From: JALZUV01 sp963837025
Lineage (GTDB): Bacteria; Pseudomonadota; Alphaproteobacteria; Rickettsiales; JALZUV01
Assembly: GCA_963837025.1 (NCBI GenBank)
Contig: CAWILT010000002.1
Coordinates: forward strand, 1-64,000
Direction of reading: 5' to 3'
Length of the DNA stretch: 64,000 bases
Below the pieces are notes generated by a model. The model worked only from the letters and a program-made list of their open reading frames with translations, was not told the origin of the DNA and ran no database searches. The position numbers were made by a program, and so were the translations under genes. Each line of letters starts with the position of its first letter. The first letter of the stretch is position 1. Positions 34,290 through 42,356 of the stretch are shown piece after piece.

Positions 34290-34907
34290 ATGGCTATAAC
34301 AAAAAAAGTTACACCGGCTAAAAAGGTTACTCCTGTAGCCCAGTCACTCAGCGTGGCACCGGTACAGTTTGAATGGGGCATTGTCGTTGCCGGTACGGTG
34401 GTTGCATTAGCAATTACCATCGTTTTAATGCAATTTGGCTCAATCGTTGGTTTATCAACTGATTCACCATTACGTGGCGAAGGTTCACTTGCATCTTGGG
34501 GTGCAATTACTACTGGTCTTTGGATTTTGTGGGTTCAATTACTTGCATCACTTTCGGGTGGATATCTTGTAGGGCGTATGCGCTTACCTAATACAGGCGC
34601 GACTGCTCATGAAGTTGAATTGCGTGATGGCTTCTATGGTTTAATCGTTTGGGGCTTGAGCACTTTAGCGGTGTTTGTAGGCGTATCCTTAGTTGCCGCT
34701 GTAAGTTCAGCACTCACTATCGCATCTGACGAAGTTGAAGCTACTTTGGCTTTAACTCGCATTGAACAAAACACAACGATTATATTTGCCTTTATCGCTG
34801 GCGCAACCTCGCTTGTAGCGGGTGCCGTGTCATGGTGGGCTGCTACCGTTGGTGGTGATCATCGCGATAGCGGATTAGATTTAAGCGCAATTTACACGTT
34901 TAAATAA
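34290..34907 (+). CDS. Four-helix membrane protein of unknown function
   Basis: The product has 205 residues with a basic, Lys/Pro/Ala-rich cytoplasmic N-terminus. It has about four membrane segments (near 30-50, 70-95, 115-140 and 160-185) and a soluble C-terminal end. The first helix region FEWGIVVAGTVVALAI and SGGYLVGRMR resemble proteins loosely called PhnA-like membrane proteins in alphaproteobacteria. The function is unknown. It is the last gene of a set with two microproteins and is followed by a strong terminator. Confidence 0.82.
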   Translation: MAITKKVTPAKKVTPVAQSLSVAPVQFEWGIVVAGTVVALAITIVLMQFGSIVGLSTDSPLRGEGSLASWGAITTGLWILWVQLLASLSGGYLVGRMRLPNTGATAHEVELRDGFYGLIVWGLSTLAVFVGVSLVAAVSSALTIASDEVEATLALTRIEQNTTIIFAFIAGATSLVAGAVSWWAATVGGDHRDSGLDLSAIYTFK

Positions 34908-34927
34908 ATCCTAGTTTACCAAAAAAA

Positions 34928-34958
34928 GGGCTGCACATGGCGTGCGGCCCTTTTTTTT
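34928..34958 (+). terminator. Rho-independent terminator after the membrane module
   Basis: GGGCTGCAC and GTGCGGCCC form a GC-rich stem around a short loop (ATGGC), followed by eight T residues at 34951-34958. A run of A residues precedes it. It ends the microprotein/membrane operon. Confidence 0.9.
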
Positions 34959-35033
34959 CATATTGCATCAAGGCACCTCTTGTCAGCGCACTATCATTGC
35001 CTATAGTAAGAAGATAAAAAAAGGAAAATACAC

Positions 35034-35972
35034 ATGCCTAATAAGTTAGTAACCGTTATTGGCGGCACGGGATTTGTAGGTAAAGCCGTGGTAAATGCAT
35101 TATTACGCGAAGGCTATGATGTGCAGGTGTTATCACGCAACGCGCGCGATCATAAAGAAATGTTCCCGCTAAGCGCAGGCAAAGGGCGGTTATTGCTGCG
35201 CAACGCCGATATTACTCAACCCAAAACTACGCATGACGCATTTGAAAATTCGTGGGCGGTGATTAATTTAGTTGGCTTATTATTCGAAAAAGGTCGCCAG
35301 CGTTTTTCCACTATTCACACTCAGTGTGCAGAACGTTTAGCTAAAACTGCCAAAGACGCTGGTGTATCACGCTATATTCATATGTCGGCATTGGGAATTG
35401 ATAAAGCCAAATCGTCAAACTATGCCAAAACCAAAGAGCGTGGCGAGAAAGCGGTTAAAGATGCGTTTGCTGATGCAACCATTATGCGCCCGAGCGTTAT
35501 TTTTGGCGTAGAAGATGATTTTATAAATCAGTTCAATAATCTCGCTAAAATATCGCCCGTTCTACCACTCATTGGGGGCGGAAAAACAAAGTTTCAACCG
35601 GTTTATGTTAATGATGTGGCGGCGGCTTTTGTTGCAGCATTGAAGGATTCTTCAACCCAAGGCCAAACCTATGAATTAGGGGGGGGAGAAACGTATACTT
35701 TCAAAGAAATTCTTGAGCTTATTTTGCGTATCACTAACCGTAAGCGCACACTCATTTCTATTCCATGGCCCATCGCAAAAATAATTGGGTTTTTTAACGA
35801 GTTTTTGCCTCAGCCTCTTTTAACGCGTGATCAGGTTCAATTGTTAAAAACCGATAATGTTACTAGCCAAAATGGCTTTAAAGCACTCGGCATTGTGCCG
35901 CAATCCTTGGCCATTATTATTCCTACCTATTTGACGTATCATCAAAAATCAAAACCCGCTGCGCAAACTTAA
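35034..35972 (+). CDS. NDUFA9-like complex I-associated NAD(P)-binding protein
   Basis: This 312-residue atypical short-chain dehydrogenase/epimerase begins with the Rossmann motif TVIGGTGFVGKAVV. It continues with NLVGLLFEKGRQRF, YIHMSALGID, YAKTKERGEKAV and MRPSVIFGVEDDFINQF. These match the NDUFA9/yfcH-like family, which in alphaproteobacteria and mitochondria is an accessory subunit of NADH dehydrogenase carrying bound NADPH. The start has AAAAAAGGAAAA upstream. The FzlA-like gene follows after 7 bases. Confidence 0.93.
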   Translation: MPNKLVTVIGGTGFVGKAVVNALLREGYDVQVLSRNARDHKEMFPLSAGKGRLLLRNADITQPKTTHDAFENSWAVINLVGLLFEKGRQRFSTIHTQCAERLAKTAKDAGVSRYIHMSALGIDKAKSSNYAKTKERGEKAVKDAFADATIMRPSVIFGVEDDFINQFNNLAKISPVLPLIGGGKTKFQPVYVNDVAAAFVAALKDSSTQGQTYELGGGETYTFKEILELILRITNRKRTLISIPWPIAKIIGFFNEFLPQPLLTRDQVQLLKTDNVTSQNGFKALGIVPQSLAIIIPTYLTYHQKSKPAAQT

Positions 35973-35979
35973 AAATCCT

Positions 35980-36660
35980 GTGACTCTTACATTAACCCAC
36001 TCCCCTCTGCATCCGCATTGTCGCAAAATCCGTATTTTGCTAGGTGAAAGACACTTAAATTTTGTATTGGAAGATGAACCTTACTGGGAACAAAATGATG
36101 ATTTTCTAATGCTTAATCCAGCAGGTGAGATTCCTGTTTTGCAGGATGAAGATGGGTTCATCATCGCTGGTCATTATGCCATTAGTGAATATTTGGAGGA
36201 GCGCGCAACCCAAGCGGGCGGAATCAGCTTCCATGGCAAAACACTTGAAACACGCGCTGAAACGCGCCGTTTAGTCGATTGGTTTGATAATAAATTCTTT
36301 TATGAAGTCACCCAAACCTTGGTTTATGAGAAATATTTTAAAAAACTTGAAGGCGGAGGCTGGCCTGATGCCAAATCATTTCGCGATGCAACCACCTATA
36401 TACATTTTCATTTAGAAATGATTGAAGCGCTAACCCAACATCAACCTTGGCTTAATGGCGAACATTCTACCATGGCCGATTTCGCCGCCGCAGCACAACT
36501 ATCCGTGATTGATTATTTTGGCGATGTGCCATGGAAAGACCATAAAAAAGCACGCGATTGGTATCGGCTGGTTAAATCCCGCCCATCAATGCGGCCAATT
36601 TTAAACGAGCGTGTGCGAGGCGTGTTGCCGCCTAAACATTACGATAATCCTGATTTTTAA
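35980..36660 (+). CDS. fzlA: FzlA-like glutathione S-transferase-fold protein
   Basis: The GTG at 35980 gives 226 residues. The N-terminal thioredoxin-like domain (1-80) includes LNPAGEIPVLQDEDG, and the all-helical C-domain includes HQPWLNGEHSTMADFAAAAQL. The C-terminus, RVRGVLPPKHYDNPDF, resembles the conserved tail of Caulobacter FzlA, a GST-fold protein that binds FtsZ and is needed for constriction. Identification as FzlA is inference from that tail and length. A generic GST is the alternative, but the usual glutathione-activating residue is not obvious. Confidence 0.75.
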   Translation: MTLTLTHSPLHPHCRKIRILLGERHLNFVLEDEPYWEQNDDFLMLNPAGEIPVLQDEDGFIIAGHYAISEYLEERATQAGGISFHGKTLETRAETRRLVDWFDNKFFYEVTQTLVYEKYFKKLEGGGWPDAKSFRDATTYIHFHLEMIEALTQHQPWLNGEHSTMADFAAAAQLSVIDYFGDVPWKDHKKARDWYRLVKSRPSMRPILNERVRGVLPPKHYDNPDF

Positions 36661-36672
36661 ATTCTGTAAAAA

Positions 36673-37005
36673 TTAAGCAAGAATATCAAGCAACGATCCC
36701 GTTACCGCGTCTGCTTCTTTCATCACTTTTAACGAAGCGTCAAACTGATAACTGGCAAATTGCTGATTAGCAATTTCGCGTTCGATACTTACTGGCTGAT
36801 TGGTTTGTGTAATTTTTGTACTCACGCCACCTGCGGCTTGCGAAACCGAGTCAACTCGGCGTGCAACAAATGGTTTACCATTTTCTTGCGAGCCACCCAC
36901 TTGCGATTTGGTGGTTAAATTGGCAATATTATTGGCGCTTACTTCTAATGTTTTAGAAGCATTTTGTAATGCCGAGCCAGTAATATTGGCGATGCTATTT
37001 AACAT
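36673..37005 (-). CDS. Flagellar basal-body rod-type protein
   Basis: The 110-residue protein has the rod/hook family's N-terminal motif (LQNASKTLEVSANNIANLTT). Its C-terminal helix (ANQQFASYQFDASLKVMKEADAVTGSLLDIL) resembles the FlgB/FlgC/FlgG C-terminal coiled coil. The middle is shorter than in FlgC. It could be a rod component or a small paralogue. No other rod genes adjoin it. It lies next to the intact dipeptidase, while the decayed dipeptidase adjoins fliP at the window start. Confidence 0.8.
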   Translation of the reverse strand: MLNSIANITGSALQNASKTLEVSANNIANLTTKSQVGGSQENGKPFVARRVDSVSQAAGGVSTKITQTNQPVSIEREIANQQFASYQFDASLKVMKEADAVTGSLLDILA

Positions 37006-37080
37006 GAATAGATGTCTCCTTAACTTAGAATATCAATTATTTCTTAATAATTGATTAAGATTGATGATTTATTTGAATCA

Positions 37081-37650
37081 TTAACATGGCATTATCTGCG
37101 TACCCGCCTGCTTATCCGTTAAAACCGGATGATTTTGTCGCGCGTTAAATAACTGATAATGCCACCATTCATTGCGGTAAAAATCCCAGCCTGCCGTAAT
37201 CATAATACCCATAAGTAGGTGCCGATTGCGTTGCGCCTGCACCGATATATCTTGATTGCCATGAAACGATAGCGGCGTAAACGCGTCAAAAGCCGTTCCA
37301 AAATCCAGCTCTATTCCGGTTGCGGTATCAACCAAAGCCAAGTCTATGGCTGCACCCATCGAATGAGGTGAACCACGATTGGGATCCGCAAGAAAATCGG
37401 GATCCGGTGAATGTTCCCAAAGTTTCCACTGTGCTTCAGAGGGGCGAAATGCATCAAATACTCTGAAATGATACCCTAACGCCCGTGCCAGCTTCACAGC
37501 TATTGCAAATTTTTCAGCTGCCTCACTATTTAAATAACAGCGCGCATCGGCAGCATAGATTGGTTTGCCAGTAAAATTGTTTGGCGTTGCATAGGCTAAT
37601 GCAATTTCAACCGCATACGCTTCACGCGTTATTTCAATTAAAGAACCCAT
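37081..37650 (-). CDS. D-alanyl-D-alanine dipeptidase (VanX/DdpX type)
   Basis: This 189-residue M15D zinc peptidase cleaves D-Ala-D-Ala. Visible are VFDAFRPSEAQWKLW, the zinc ligands in GSPHSMGAAIDLAL (His and Asp), LDFGTAFDAF, NRHLLMGIMITAGW and the catalytic Glu and His in NEWWHYQ. VanX in vancomycin-resistance clusters removes D-Ala-D-Ala, but no vanHA genes are here. A role in peptidoglycan turnover, freeing D-Ala as nutrient (DdpX-like), is more likely. It is a complete counterpart of the decayed copy at 106-512. Confidence 0.92.
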   Translation of the reverse strand: MGSLIEITREAYAVEIALAYATPNNFTGKPIYAADARCYLNSEAAEKFAIAVKLARALGYHFRVFDAFRPSEAQWKLWEHSPDPDFLADPNRGSPHSMGAAIDLALVDTATGIELDFGTAFDAFTPLSFHGNQDISVQAQRNRHLLMGIMITAGWDFYRNEWWHYQLFNARQNHPVLTDKQAGTQIMPC

Positions 37651-37677
37651 TTTTACCTTTTAAAATTTAAACTCGTT

Positions 37678-37707
37678 TTGCTAACGTTTTATTAATACTT
37701 TTATAGT
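37678..37707 (+). promoter_or_regulatory. Probable sigma-70 promoter of a small RNA
   Basis: TTGCTA (37678-37683) and TATAGT (37702-37707) match -35 and -10 boxes at 4/6 and 5/6 positions with an 18-base spacer. Transcription would begin at about 37714. No gene on the + strand follows, but a strong + strand terminator lies 50 bases further on. Confidence 0.5.
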
Positions 37708-37713
37708 AACTTA

Positions 37714-37800
37714 ATTTTAGTGAATGTTGAAAAATACATTGACTAGATTACCCTCCATTTATTGGGCGCTTTGCTTCTGGCCAAGCGCCCTTCTTTTTTT
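37714..37800 (+). ncRNA. Candidate small regulatory RNA with anti-Shine-Dalgarno motif
   Basis: Between two minus-strand genes, the + strand has a promoter-like sequence and then, about 50 bases later, an intrinsic terminator. The intervening transcript (about 84 bases) would form a short hairpin AATGT/ACATT, then an unpaired stretch containing ACCCTCC (37750-37756), then the terminator hairpin. CCTCC complements the Shine-Dalgarno sequence, a feature of several alphaproteobacterial sRNAs. There is no open frame of note. This is inference from structure only. Confidence 0.5.
37764..37800 (+). terminator. Rho-independent terminator oriented on the + strand
   Basis: GGGCGCTT (37764-37771) and AAGCGCCC (37783-37790) form an 8-base-pair stem, followed by TTCTTTTTTT on the + strand. 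On the minus strand the stem is followed by AATAAATGG, not a T-run, so it does not suit the flanking minus-strand genes. This orientation is the main reason for proposing a + strand transcript here. Confidence 0.85.
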
Positions 37801-38563
37801 AAAGCAACCCATCAGCCACAATTTGTTGTGCAAGCTTTGCAAGCTCCTTACGATTAATAAATGCCGTATTTTCAATTACGTCATGGCAAATAACGGTAAC
37901 TAAAATACGAGGTTGTCCTAAAAATTCAAATAAATGCGGTGCAAAATCATCATCACCAATCCATGCTACTTTGCGCATTGCATCATCTGATAATGGCTGA
38001 CCATTAGGCTGGGTATAACATAAGGTAACAGGCTGTACAGCAATACCCTGCTCAGCCAAACTAAAATATGATGAACGAAAATCATGCATATTTACGCCAT
38101 CATTCGTAGTGCCTTCCGGAAATAAGCTAATCATCCAATTTTGTGCAACCGCCGCTTTAAGCTGCTGCATGTTCTGAGCGGTTTGACGCGGATTTCGATC
38201 AATAAAAATGCATTCTGCCAAAACACATAAAAACCCGATGAAAGGCCAATCTCTAATTTCTGATTTTGGGGTAAAATGCACCGGTGCTACGCTACCCAAC
38301 ACCGCAATATCGGCATAGCTGCAATGGTTGCTGACCACTAATAAAGGTCGAATGTGCGAAAATTGGTTAACCATTTTAAGCGATATGCCCCAACTGTAAG
38401 CACAACAGCGATAATAAACTGTCACTAGCTTGCGCTTAACATCATAAAATCTCAAATAATGAAGCGCACCAATGAAAGGCAAAAATACAATGGTTATCAG
38501 AAAATAGATAAAAAGCCGACAAATGGCGCGCAACTTAGCTGTCAATGCCATAGCGTTTACCAT
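37799..38563 (-). CDS. olsA: OlsA-type lysophospholipid acyltransferase (PlsC family)
   Basis: This 254-residue 1-acyl-glycerol-3-phosphate acyltransferase homologue has an N-terminal membrane segment. The catalytic motif NHCSYADIAV (H-x4-D variant) and the acceptor motif FPEGTTNDG are present. It overlaps the upstream olsB-like gene by 29 bases (17 if the second ATG is used). In the ornithine-lipid pathway OlsA adds the second acyl chain to lyso-ornithine lipid made by OlsB, and the coupling here supports that role over general phospholipid synthesis. Confidence 0.85.
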   Translation of the reverse strand: MVNAMALTAKLRAICRLFIYFLITIVFLPFIGALHYLRFYDVKRKLVTVYYRCCAYSWGISLKMVNQFSHIRPLLVVSNHCSYADIAVLGSVAPVHFTPKSEIRDWPFIGFLCVLAECIFIDRNPRQTAQNMQQLKAAVAQNWMISLFPEGTTNDGVNMHDFRSSYFSLAEQGIAVQPVTLCYTQPNGQPLSDDAMRKVAWIGDDDFAPHLFEFLGQPRILVTVICHDVIENTAFINRKELAKLAQQIVADGLL

Positions 38564-39308
38564 AATTTTCTTTCAACAACTCCGTTTGCACGACCACTGC
38601 AATATCAACAGAATGACACTCTTCGTCAATATAGACGCCGCGTCCGAAGCTGCCATTCATGCGCAAATAGCCTTTGATAAGTGCCGGCAGCTCTTTAAGT
38701 GCTTGTTTAGGCATAACCAACTCTTTAGCCAATGGCTTAAATTCAAATACGTGTTTTGAAATGGGGGTTAAGGGAGGCGGCGTCATATGGTAATGATGCA
38801 AAAAAGATAATCCCATCACATTTTCTTGCGGGTCAACACCATTGAATGATGCACAGCCAAATAAAAGTTTCACATCATAATGCATTACATAAGCACCAAT
38901 GCCGTGGAATAATAGCTGCATGGCCGCGCGTGAACGGTAATCGGCATGCACACATGATCGCCCTAGTTCCATCACTTCGCCTTGCATTGCTTTAATGCCG
39001 CTAACATCAAATTCTTTTTCGCTATAGAATTGTCCTATTTTAAGCATCGGCTCGCGGCGCAACAGGCGGTAAGTGGCTACAACCATGCCATCCTTATCTT
39101 CATCCTGCACAATTAAATGGTCGCACACCTCATCAAACGCATCAAAATCACGTTTTGCCTGCTCCACTGCCGCATTGTCGGGAATGCCACCCATCTCGTC
39201 GAAAAAGATATGGTAACGCAGCTTTTGAGCCTGTTCAATTAAATGCGGTTTACGTGTAACGCGTACCGTCAAATGGCCCGCCTCAATCCGCAGGATATCG
39301 TCAGTCAT
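38535..39308 (-). CDS. olsB: OlsB-type L-ornithine N-acyltransferase
   Basis: From ATG 39308 (MTDDIL) the protein has 257 residues of the GNAT-like hemolysin/OlsB family. Motifs include KLRYHIFFDEMGG, DEVCDHLIVQD, VATYRLLRR, FYSEKEFDVSG, the strong family block VMELGRSCVHADYR and LFGCASFNGVDP. OlsB transfers a 3-hydroxyacyl chain from ACP to ornithine, giving phosphorus-free membrane lipid. Its ATG overlaps the fur stop (ATGA), so fur, olsB and olsA form an operon, an interesting link to metal-responsive control. Confidence 0.88.
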   Translation of the reverse strand: MTDDILRIEAGHLTVRVTRKPHLIEQAQKLRYHIFFDEMGGIPDNAAVEQAKRDFDAFDEVCDHLIVQDEDKDGMVVATYRLLRREPMLKIGQFYSEKEFDVSGIKAMQGEVMELGRSCVHADYRSRAAMQLLFHGIGAYVMHYDVKLLFGCASFNGVDPQENVMGLSFLHHYHMTPPPLTPISKHVFEFKPLAKELVMPKQALKELPALIKGYLRMNGSFGRGVYIDEECHSVDIAVVVQTELLKENYGKRYGIDS

Positions 39309-39727
39309 CAGGTGGCGTCTTTCAAAGGCACACAATAGAGCTCTAGTCGGTGATCCACAATTTGATAGCCTAATTCTTTTGCCACTTGTTCTTGAAGTTT
39401 TTCAATTTGTTCATTGGTAAATTCAATAACCTTGCCCGAACGTAAATCGATTAGATGATCGTGATGGCTCTCATTATCGGCTTCTTCATATCGCGCACGA
39501 CCATCACCAAAATCATGTTTTTCAATGATATTCGATTCTTCAAATAATTTAACTGTACGATAAACGGTCGCAATACTGATATTAGGATCAATCTCCACCG
39601 CACGCTGATAAAGCATTTCAACATCAGGATGATCGCTAGAATCGGACAAAACCTGCGCAATAACTTTGCGTTGACCAGTCATTTTCAGACCCATTTGCGT
39701 GCATTTCTCAAGCAATGATTTCGACAT
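39308..39727 (-). CDS. fur: Fur-family metal-responsive repressor
   Basis: The ATG at 39727 (MSKSLLEKC) has AAGGGA upstream and gives 139 residues; an in-frame extension reaches 39796. The winged-helix DNA-binding part has KMTGQRKVIAQVL, HPDVEMLYQRA and ISIATVYRTVKLFEE. The metal-binding part has HDFGDGRARYE and SHHDHLIDL with the C-terminal GYQIVDHRLELYCVPL. This matches alphaproteobacterial Fur/Mur, which can respond to manganese or iron. It is translationally coupled to olsB. Confidence 0.93.
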   Translation of the reverse strand: MSKSLLEKCTQMGLKMTGQRKVIAQVLSDSSDHPDVEMLYQRAVEIDPNISIATVYRTVKLFEESNIIEKHDFGDGRARYEEADNESHHDHLIDLRSGKVIEFTNEQIEKLQEQVAKELGYQIVDHRLELYCVPLKDAT

Positions 39728-39813
39728 AGAAATTCCCTTAACTTTCGGTTCAACCATAGGCAAATGCAGGTATAATGGCAATGCATTTCCCTTCATTCAT
39801 CTTCAATACCCCT

Positions 39814-40692
39814 TTAATTAAACTTTCGATCTAACCCAATATCAATGGCAGTGGCTGAATGGGTAAGCGCACCAACCGATATGGCATCAACCCCCGTTTG
39901 CGCGATGGCCTTGACGGTTTTTAATGTAACTCCGCCTGATGCTTCAGATTTAATGTTGGTTACTTTTAGCATGGCAACTGCTTGCTCTAACATGTCTGGC
40001 GTCATGTTATCGAGCAATATCCAGTCGGGTCTTGCTGCAATAGCATGCTGCACCTGTTGCAGCGTATCGCATTCAATTTCAATTTTCAAAGTGGGATAAT
40101 CCGCCCGTGCTTTATTCACCGCTTCGCCAATATGCTGATATAAACTTAAATGATTATCTTTAATTAAAATCGCATCATCAAGTCGTAATCGATGGTTAAC
40201 CCCTCCGCCACACAACACCGCATATTTATCGAGATAGCGAAACCCTGGCATGGTTTTACGTGTGTCTAAAATATGCACATTTGTGCCTTCTACCGCAGCA
40301 ACATAATGCGACGTGAGTGTAGCCACACCGCATAAACGCTGCACTAAATTAAGTGCAAGTCGTTCACCCGTTAGCAATAATTGCGCATTGCCCAAAACAG
40401 TTACTAAGGCTGTCCCTTTTGATATCTTTTGACCATCTTGCACATGCGCAGTTGTTTGTGGCGGCAACGCCCCTTTGGTTCGCATCGCTAGTTTTGCGTA
40501 AACTTTAGGAATTAAAAATACTCCTGACATATATAAATCTTCGCGGGCAACAAAACTAAAACTTGCAGTGGTATTTGGCGCAATTAAACTTTGTGTTGTA
40601 GCATCACCTTGCCCAATATCTTCGTCTAATCCTAAATCAATTAATGTGTCTAATTGCTTAGCGGCATCAGCACCATAAAATGAAAATTGCAT
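39814..40692 (-). CDS. nadC: Nicotinate-nucleotide pyrophosphorylase (carboxylating)
   Basis: This 292-residue quinolinate phosphoribosyltransferase makes nicotinate mononucleotide in NAD synthesis. Visible are LDEDIGQGDATT, the substrate-binding LNLVQRLCGVATLT, HILDTRKTMPGFRYLDKYAVLCGGG (key residues DTRKT, PG, R), IEIECDTL and the C-terminal DAISVGALTHSA. It starts one base inside the stop of the upstream 206-residue gene. nadA is two genes upstream. Confidence 0.95.
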   Translation of the reverse strand: MQFSFYGADAAKQLDTLIDLGLDEDIGQGDATTQSLIAPNTTASFSFVAREDLYMSGVFLIPKVYAKLAMRTKGALPPQTTAHVQDGQKISKGTALVTVLGNAQLLLTGERLALNLVQRLCGVATLTSHYVAAVEGTNVHILDTRKTMPGFRYLDKYAVLCGGGVNHRLRLDDAILIKDNHLSLYQHIGEAVNKARADYPTLKIEIECDTLQQVQHAIAARPDWILLDNMTPDMLEQAVAMLKVTNIKSEASGGVTLKTVKAIAQTGVDAISVGALTHSATAIDIGLDRKFN

Positions 40693-41312
40693 TAATTTAT
40701 CTTTTGGTTAATGGCATGAATCGCCATTTTTAATTTCGGCGAATAAGGTGGATTTAAATCGCGTGGCGGCAATTTTGGAAACTGATAATCCAGCCGTGCT
40801 ACGATGGTATCGTCGCGTTTAATCACGATAGTGTCTTTAGCAAAACTGGGAAGTTGATACGATTCCCACATAACCGAATCAGCTTGTTTAAACAAATTTA
40901 ATTTTAAATGTGAGGGCAGTTGTAAGATGTAATTTTTAGGAGTATCAGCATTATTTTTAACGGTATAATAAACCTCCTCAGGTGCGCGAACTTGAGTGGC
41001 TTCACCATAAAAAAATGGATTTACAAATCGAATTTCTTTAGCAGAAAAACGATATTCCTGCGCCCCATCTTTCAATATCAATAAGGGGTCAATTAAAGTT
41101 AATGCAGGATTTAATCCTTCCATTTCCACCCCGTAACTTTGATAACTAAAAGATAAGTTACGATCGCTCAAAATTAAATCTTGTTTAATCTGTACAAAAT
41201 TATCCAACACTTCATTTTGAATATTTAATGCAGATGCCAGCCATAAAATATAGATAAATGCACTTACAGCCACTAAAATAATTACGCTGAGAATTCCTAA
41301 AACTATTTTCAT
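40692..41312 (-). CDS. Membrane-anchored protein of unknown function between nadA and nadC
   Basis: The product has 206 residues: an N-terminal membrane anchor (about 3-27) followed by a soluble, beta-rich, presumably periplasmic domain. The domain includes LSFSYQSYGVEMEGL, AQEYRFSAKEIRFVNPFFYG and a C-terminal PPRDLNPPYSPKLKM. I recognise no family with confidence; the layout recalls DUF2125-type alphaproteobacterial proteins but it is shorter. It is wedged between nadA (1-base gap) and nadC (1-base overlap), so it is cotranscribed with NAD synthesis genes. Confidence 0.8.
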   Translation of the reverse strand: MKIVLGILSVIILVAVSAFIYILWLASALNIQNEVLDNFVQIKQDLILSDRNLSFSYQSYGVEMEGLNPALTLIDPLLILKDGAQEYRFSAKEIRFVNPFFYGEATQVRAPEEVYYTVKNNADTPKNYILQLPSHLKLNLFKQADSVMWESYQLPSFAKDTIVIKRDDTIVARLDYQFPKLPPRDLNPPYSPKLKMAIHAINQKIN

Positions 41313-41313
41313 A

Positions 41314-42318
41314 TTAATCTCGATTCAGTGCAGCGGATGGAATAGATTTTGACATCTCAAGCATTTTTTCTAACGGCTTACGTGCCGCTTCAATGGTAGG
41401 TGCATCAAGAATTAATTCGGGTGTTTCATCACGCAGTGCCGCTAATAATTTTTCCATCGTATTTAATTTCATATAAGGGCATGTGTTGCAGCTAACACAT
41501 GCACCATCATTCATGCCCGGAACATCATAAAATATACTACCTGGTGACCGCTTTTTCATTTGGTGAATAATGCCGGGTTCCGTCAATACAATAAATTCAG
41601 ATGCGGTATGATCTTCAGTGAATTTTAATAAGCTGCTGGTGGAGCCAATATGTTGGGCATAATTTAATAAATGTTCAGGACATTCGGGATGCGCGATAAT
41701 ATGTGCATTGGGATGACGGGTTTTTAATTTCACTAATTCTTTTTCCGAAAATTGTTCATGCACAATACAAGTGCCATTCCACAACACCATATCGCGACCC
41801 GTCTTTTTCGATAAATATGCGCCTAAATATTTATCCGGTGCAAATAATATCGGTTGGTCTTTAGGTACTTGGTTAATAATGGCTTCAGCATTGGTTGAAG
41901 TCACAATAATATCCGTATGCGCTTTAACCGCAGCCGAGCAGTTAATGTAGGTTAGCGATATATGGTCAGGATGGGCTTGACGAAATGCCGCAAACTCTTT
42001 GGGCGGACACGAACTTTCCAGCGAGCATCCCGCATTCATATCTGGCACCAAAACCATTTTACTGGGGTTTAATATTTTAGCCGTTTCAGCCATAAAGCGT
42101 ACACCACAAAACACAATAATATCTGCATCCGTTGCAGCGGCTTTGCGAGCTAAATCGAGTGAGTCGCCTACAAAATCAGCAATCTCTTGTAACTCCGGTT
42201 CCTGATAATAATGCGCTAAAATAACCGCATTTTTCTGACTGCGCAGACGGTTAATTTCATCCTCAATTTCCAAATCATTAAGAGGAACAATGGGCGCTAT
42301 ATCAGAAGGAATAATATC
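41314..42318 (-). CDS. nadA: Quinolinate synthase
   Basis: NadA is a [4Fe-4S] enzyme condensing iminoaspartate with dihydroxyacetone phosphate. ATG 42318 (MDIIPSD) gives 334 residues; a TTG-initiated extension to 42360 is less likely. Motifs are AVILAHYYQEPELQEIADF (key residues AHYYQ), VFCGVRFMAETAKIL, the cysteines in AGCSLESSCPP, TSTNAEAI, WNGTCIVHEQF and the cluster Cys near the end (CVSCNTCPYMKLN). nadB is not in the window. Confidence 0.95.
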   Translation of the reverse strand, partial: DIIPSDIAPIVPLNDLEIEDEINRLRSQKNAVILAHYYQEPELQEIADFVGDSLDLARKAAATDADIIVFCGVRFMAETAKILNPSKMVLVPDMNAGCSLESSCPPKEFAAFRQAHPDHISLTYINCSAAVKAHTDIIVTSTNAEAIINQVPKDQPILFAPDKYLGAYLSKKTGRDMVLWNGTCIVHEQFSEKELVKLKTRHPNAHIIAHPECPEHLLNYAQHIGSTSSLLKFTEDHTASEFIVLTEPGIIHQMKKRSPGSIFYDVPGMNDGACVSCNTCPYMKLNTMEKLLAALRDETPELILDAPTIEAARKPLEKMLEMSKSIPSAALNRD

Positions 42319-42356
42319 CATAGCTGTTAGATAAGGTACTCTAGCGCTAATTTCAA

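Noticed and set aside
37081..37650. Part of a vancomycin-resistance (van) cluster
   Set aside because: Only a VanX-type dipeptidase is present; there is no vanH, vanA-type ligase or VanRS pair nearby, so a peptidoglycan recycling role is more likely.
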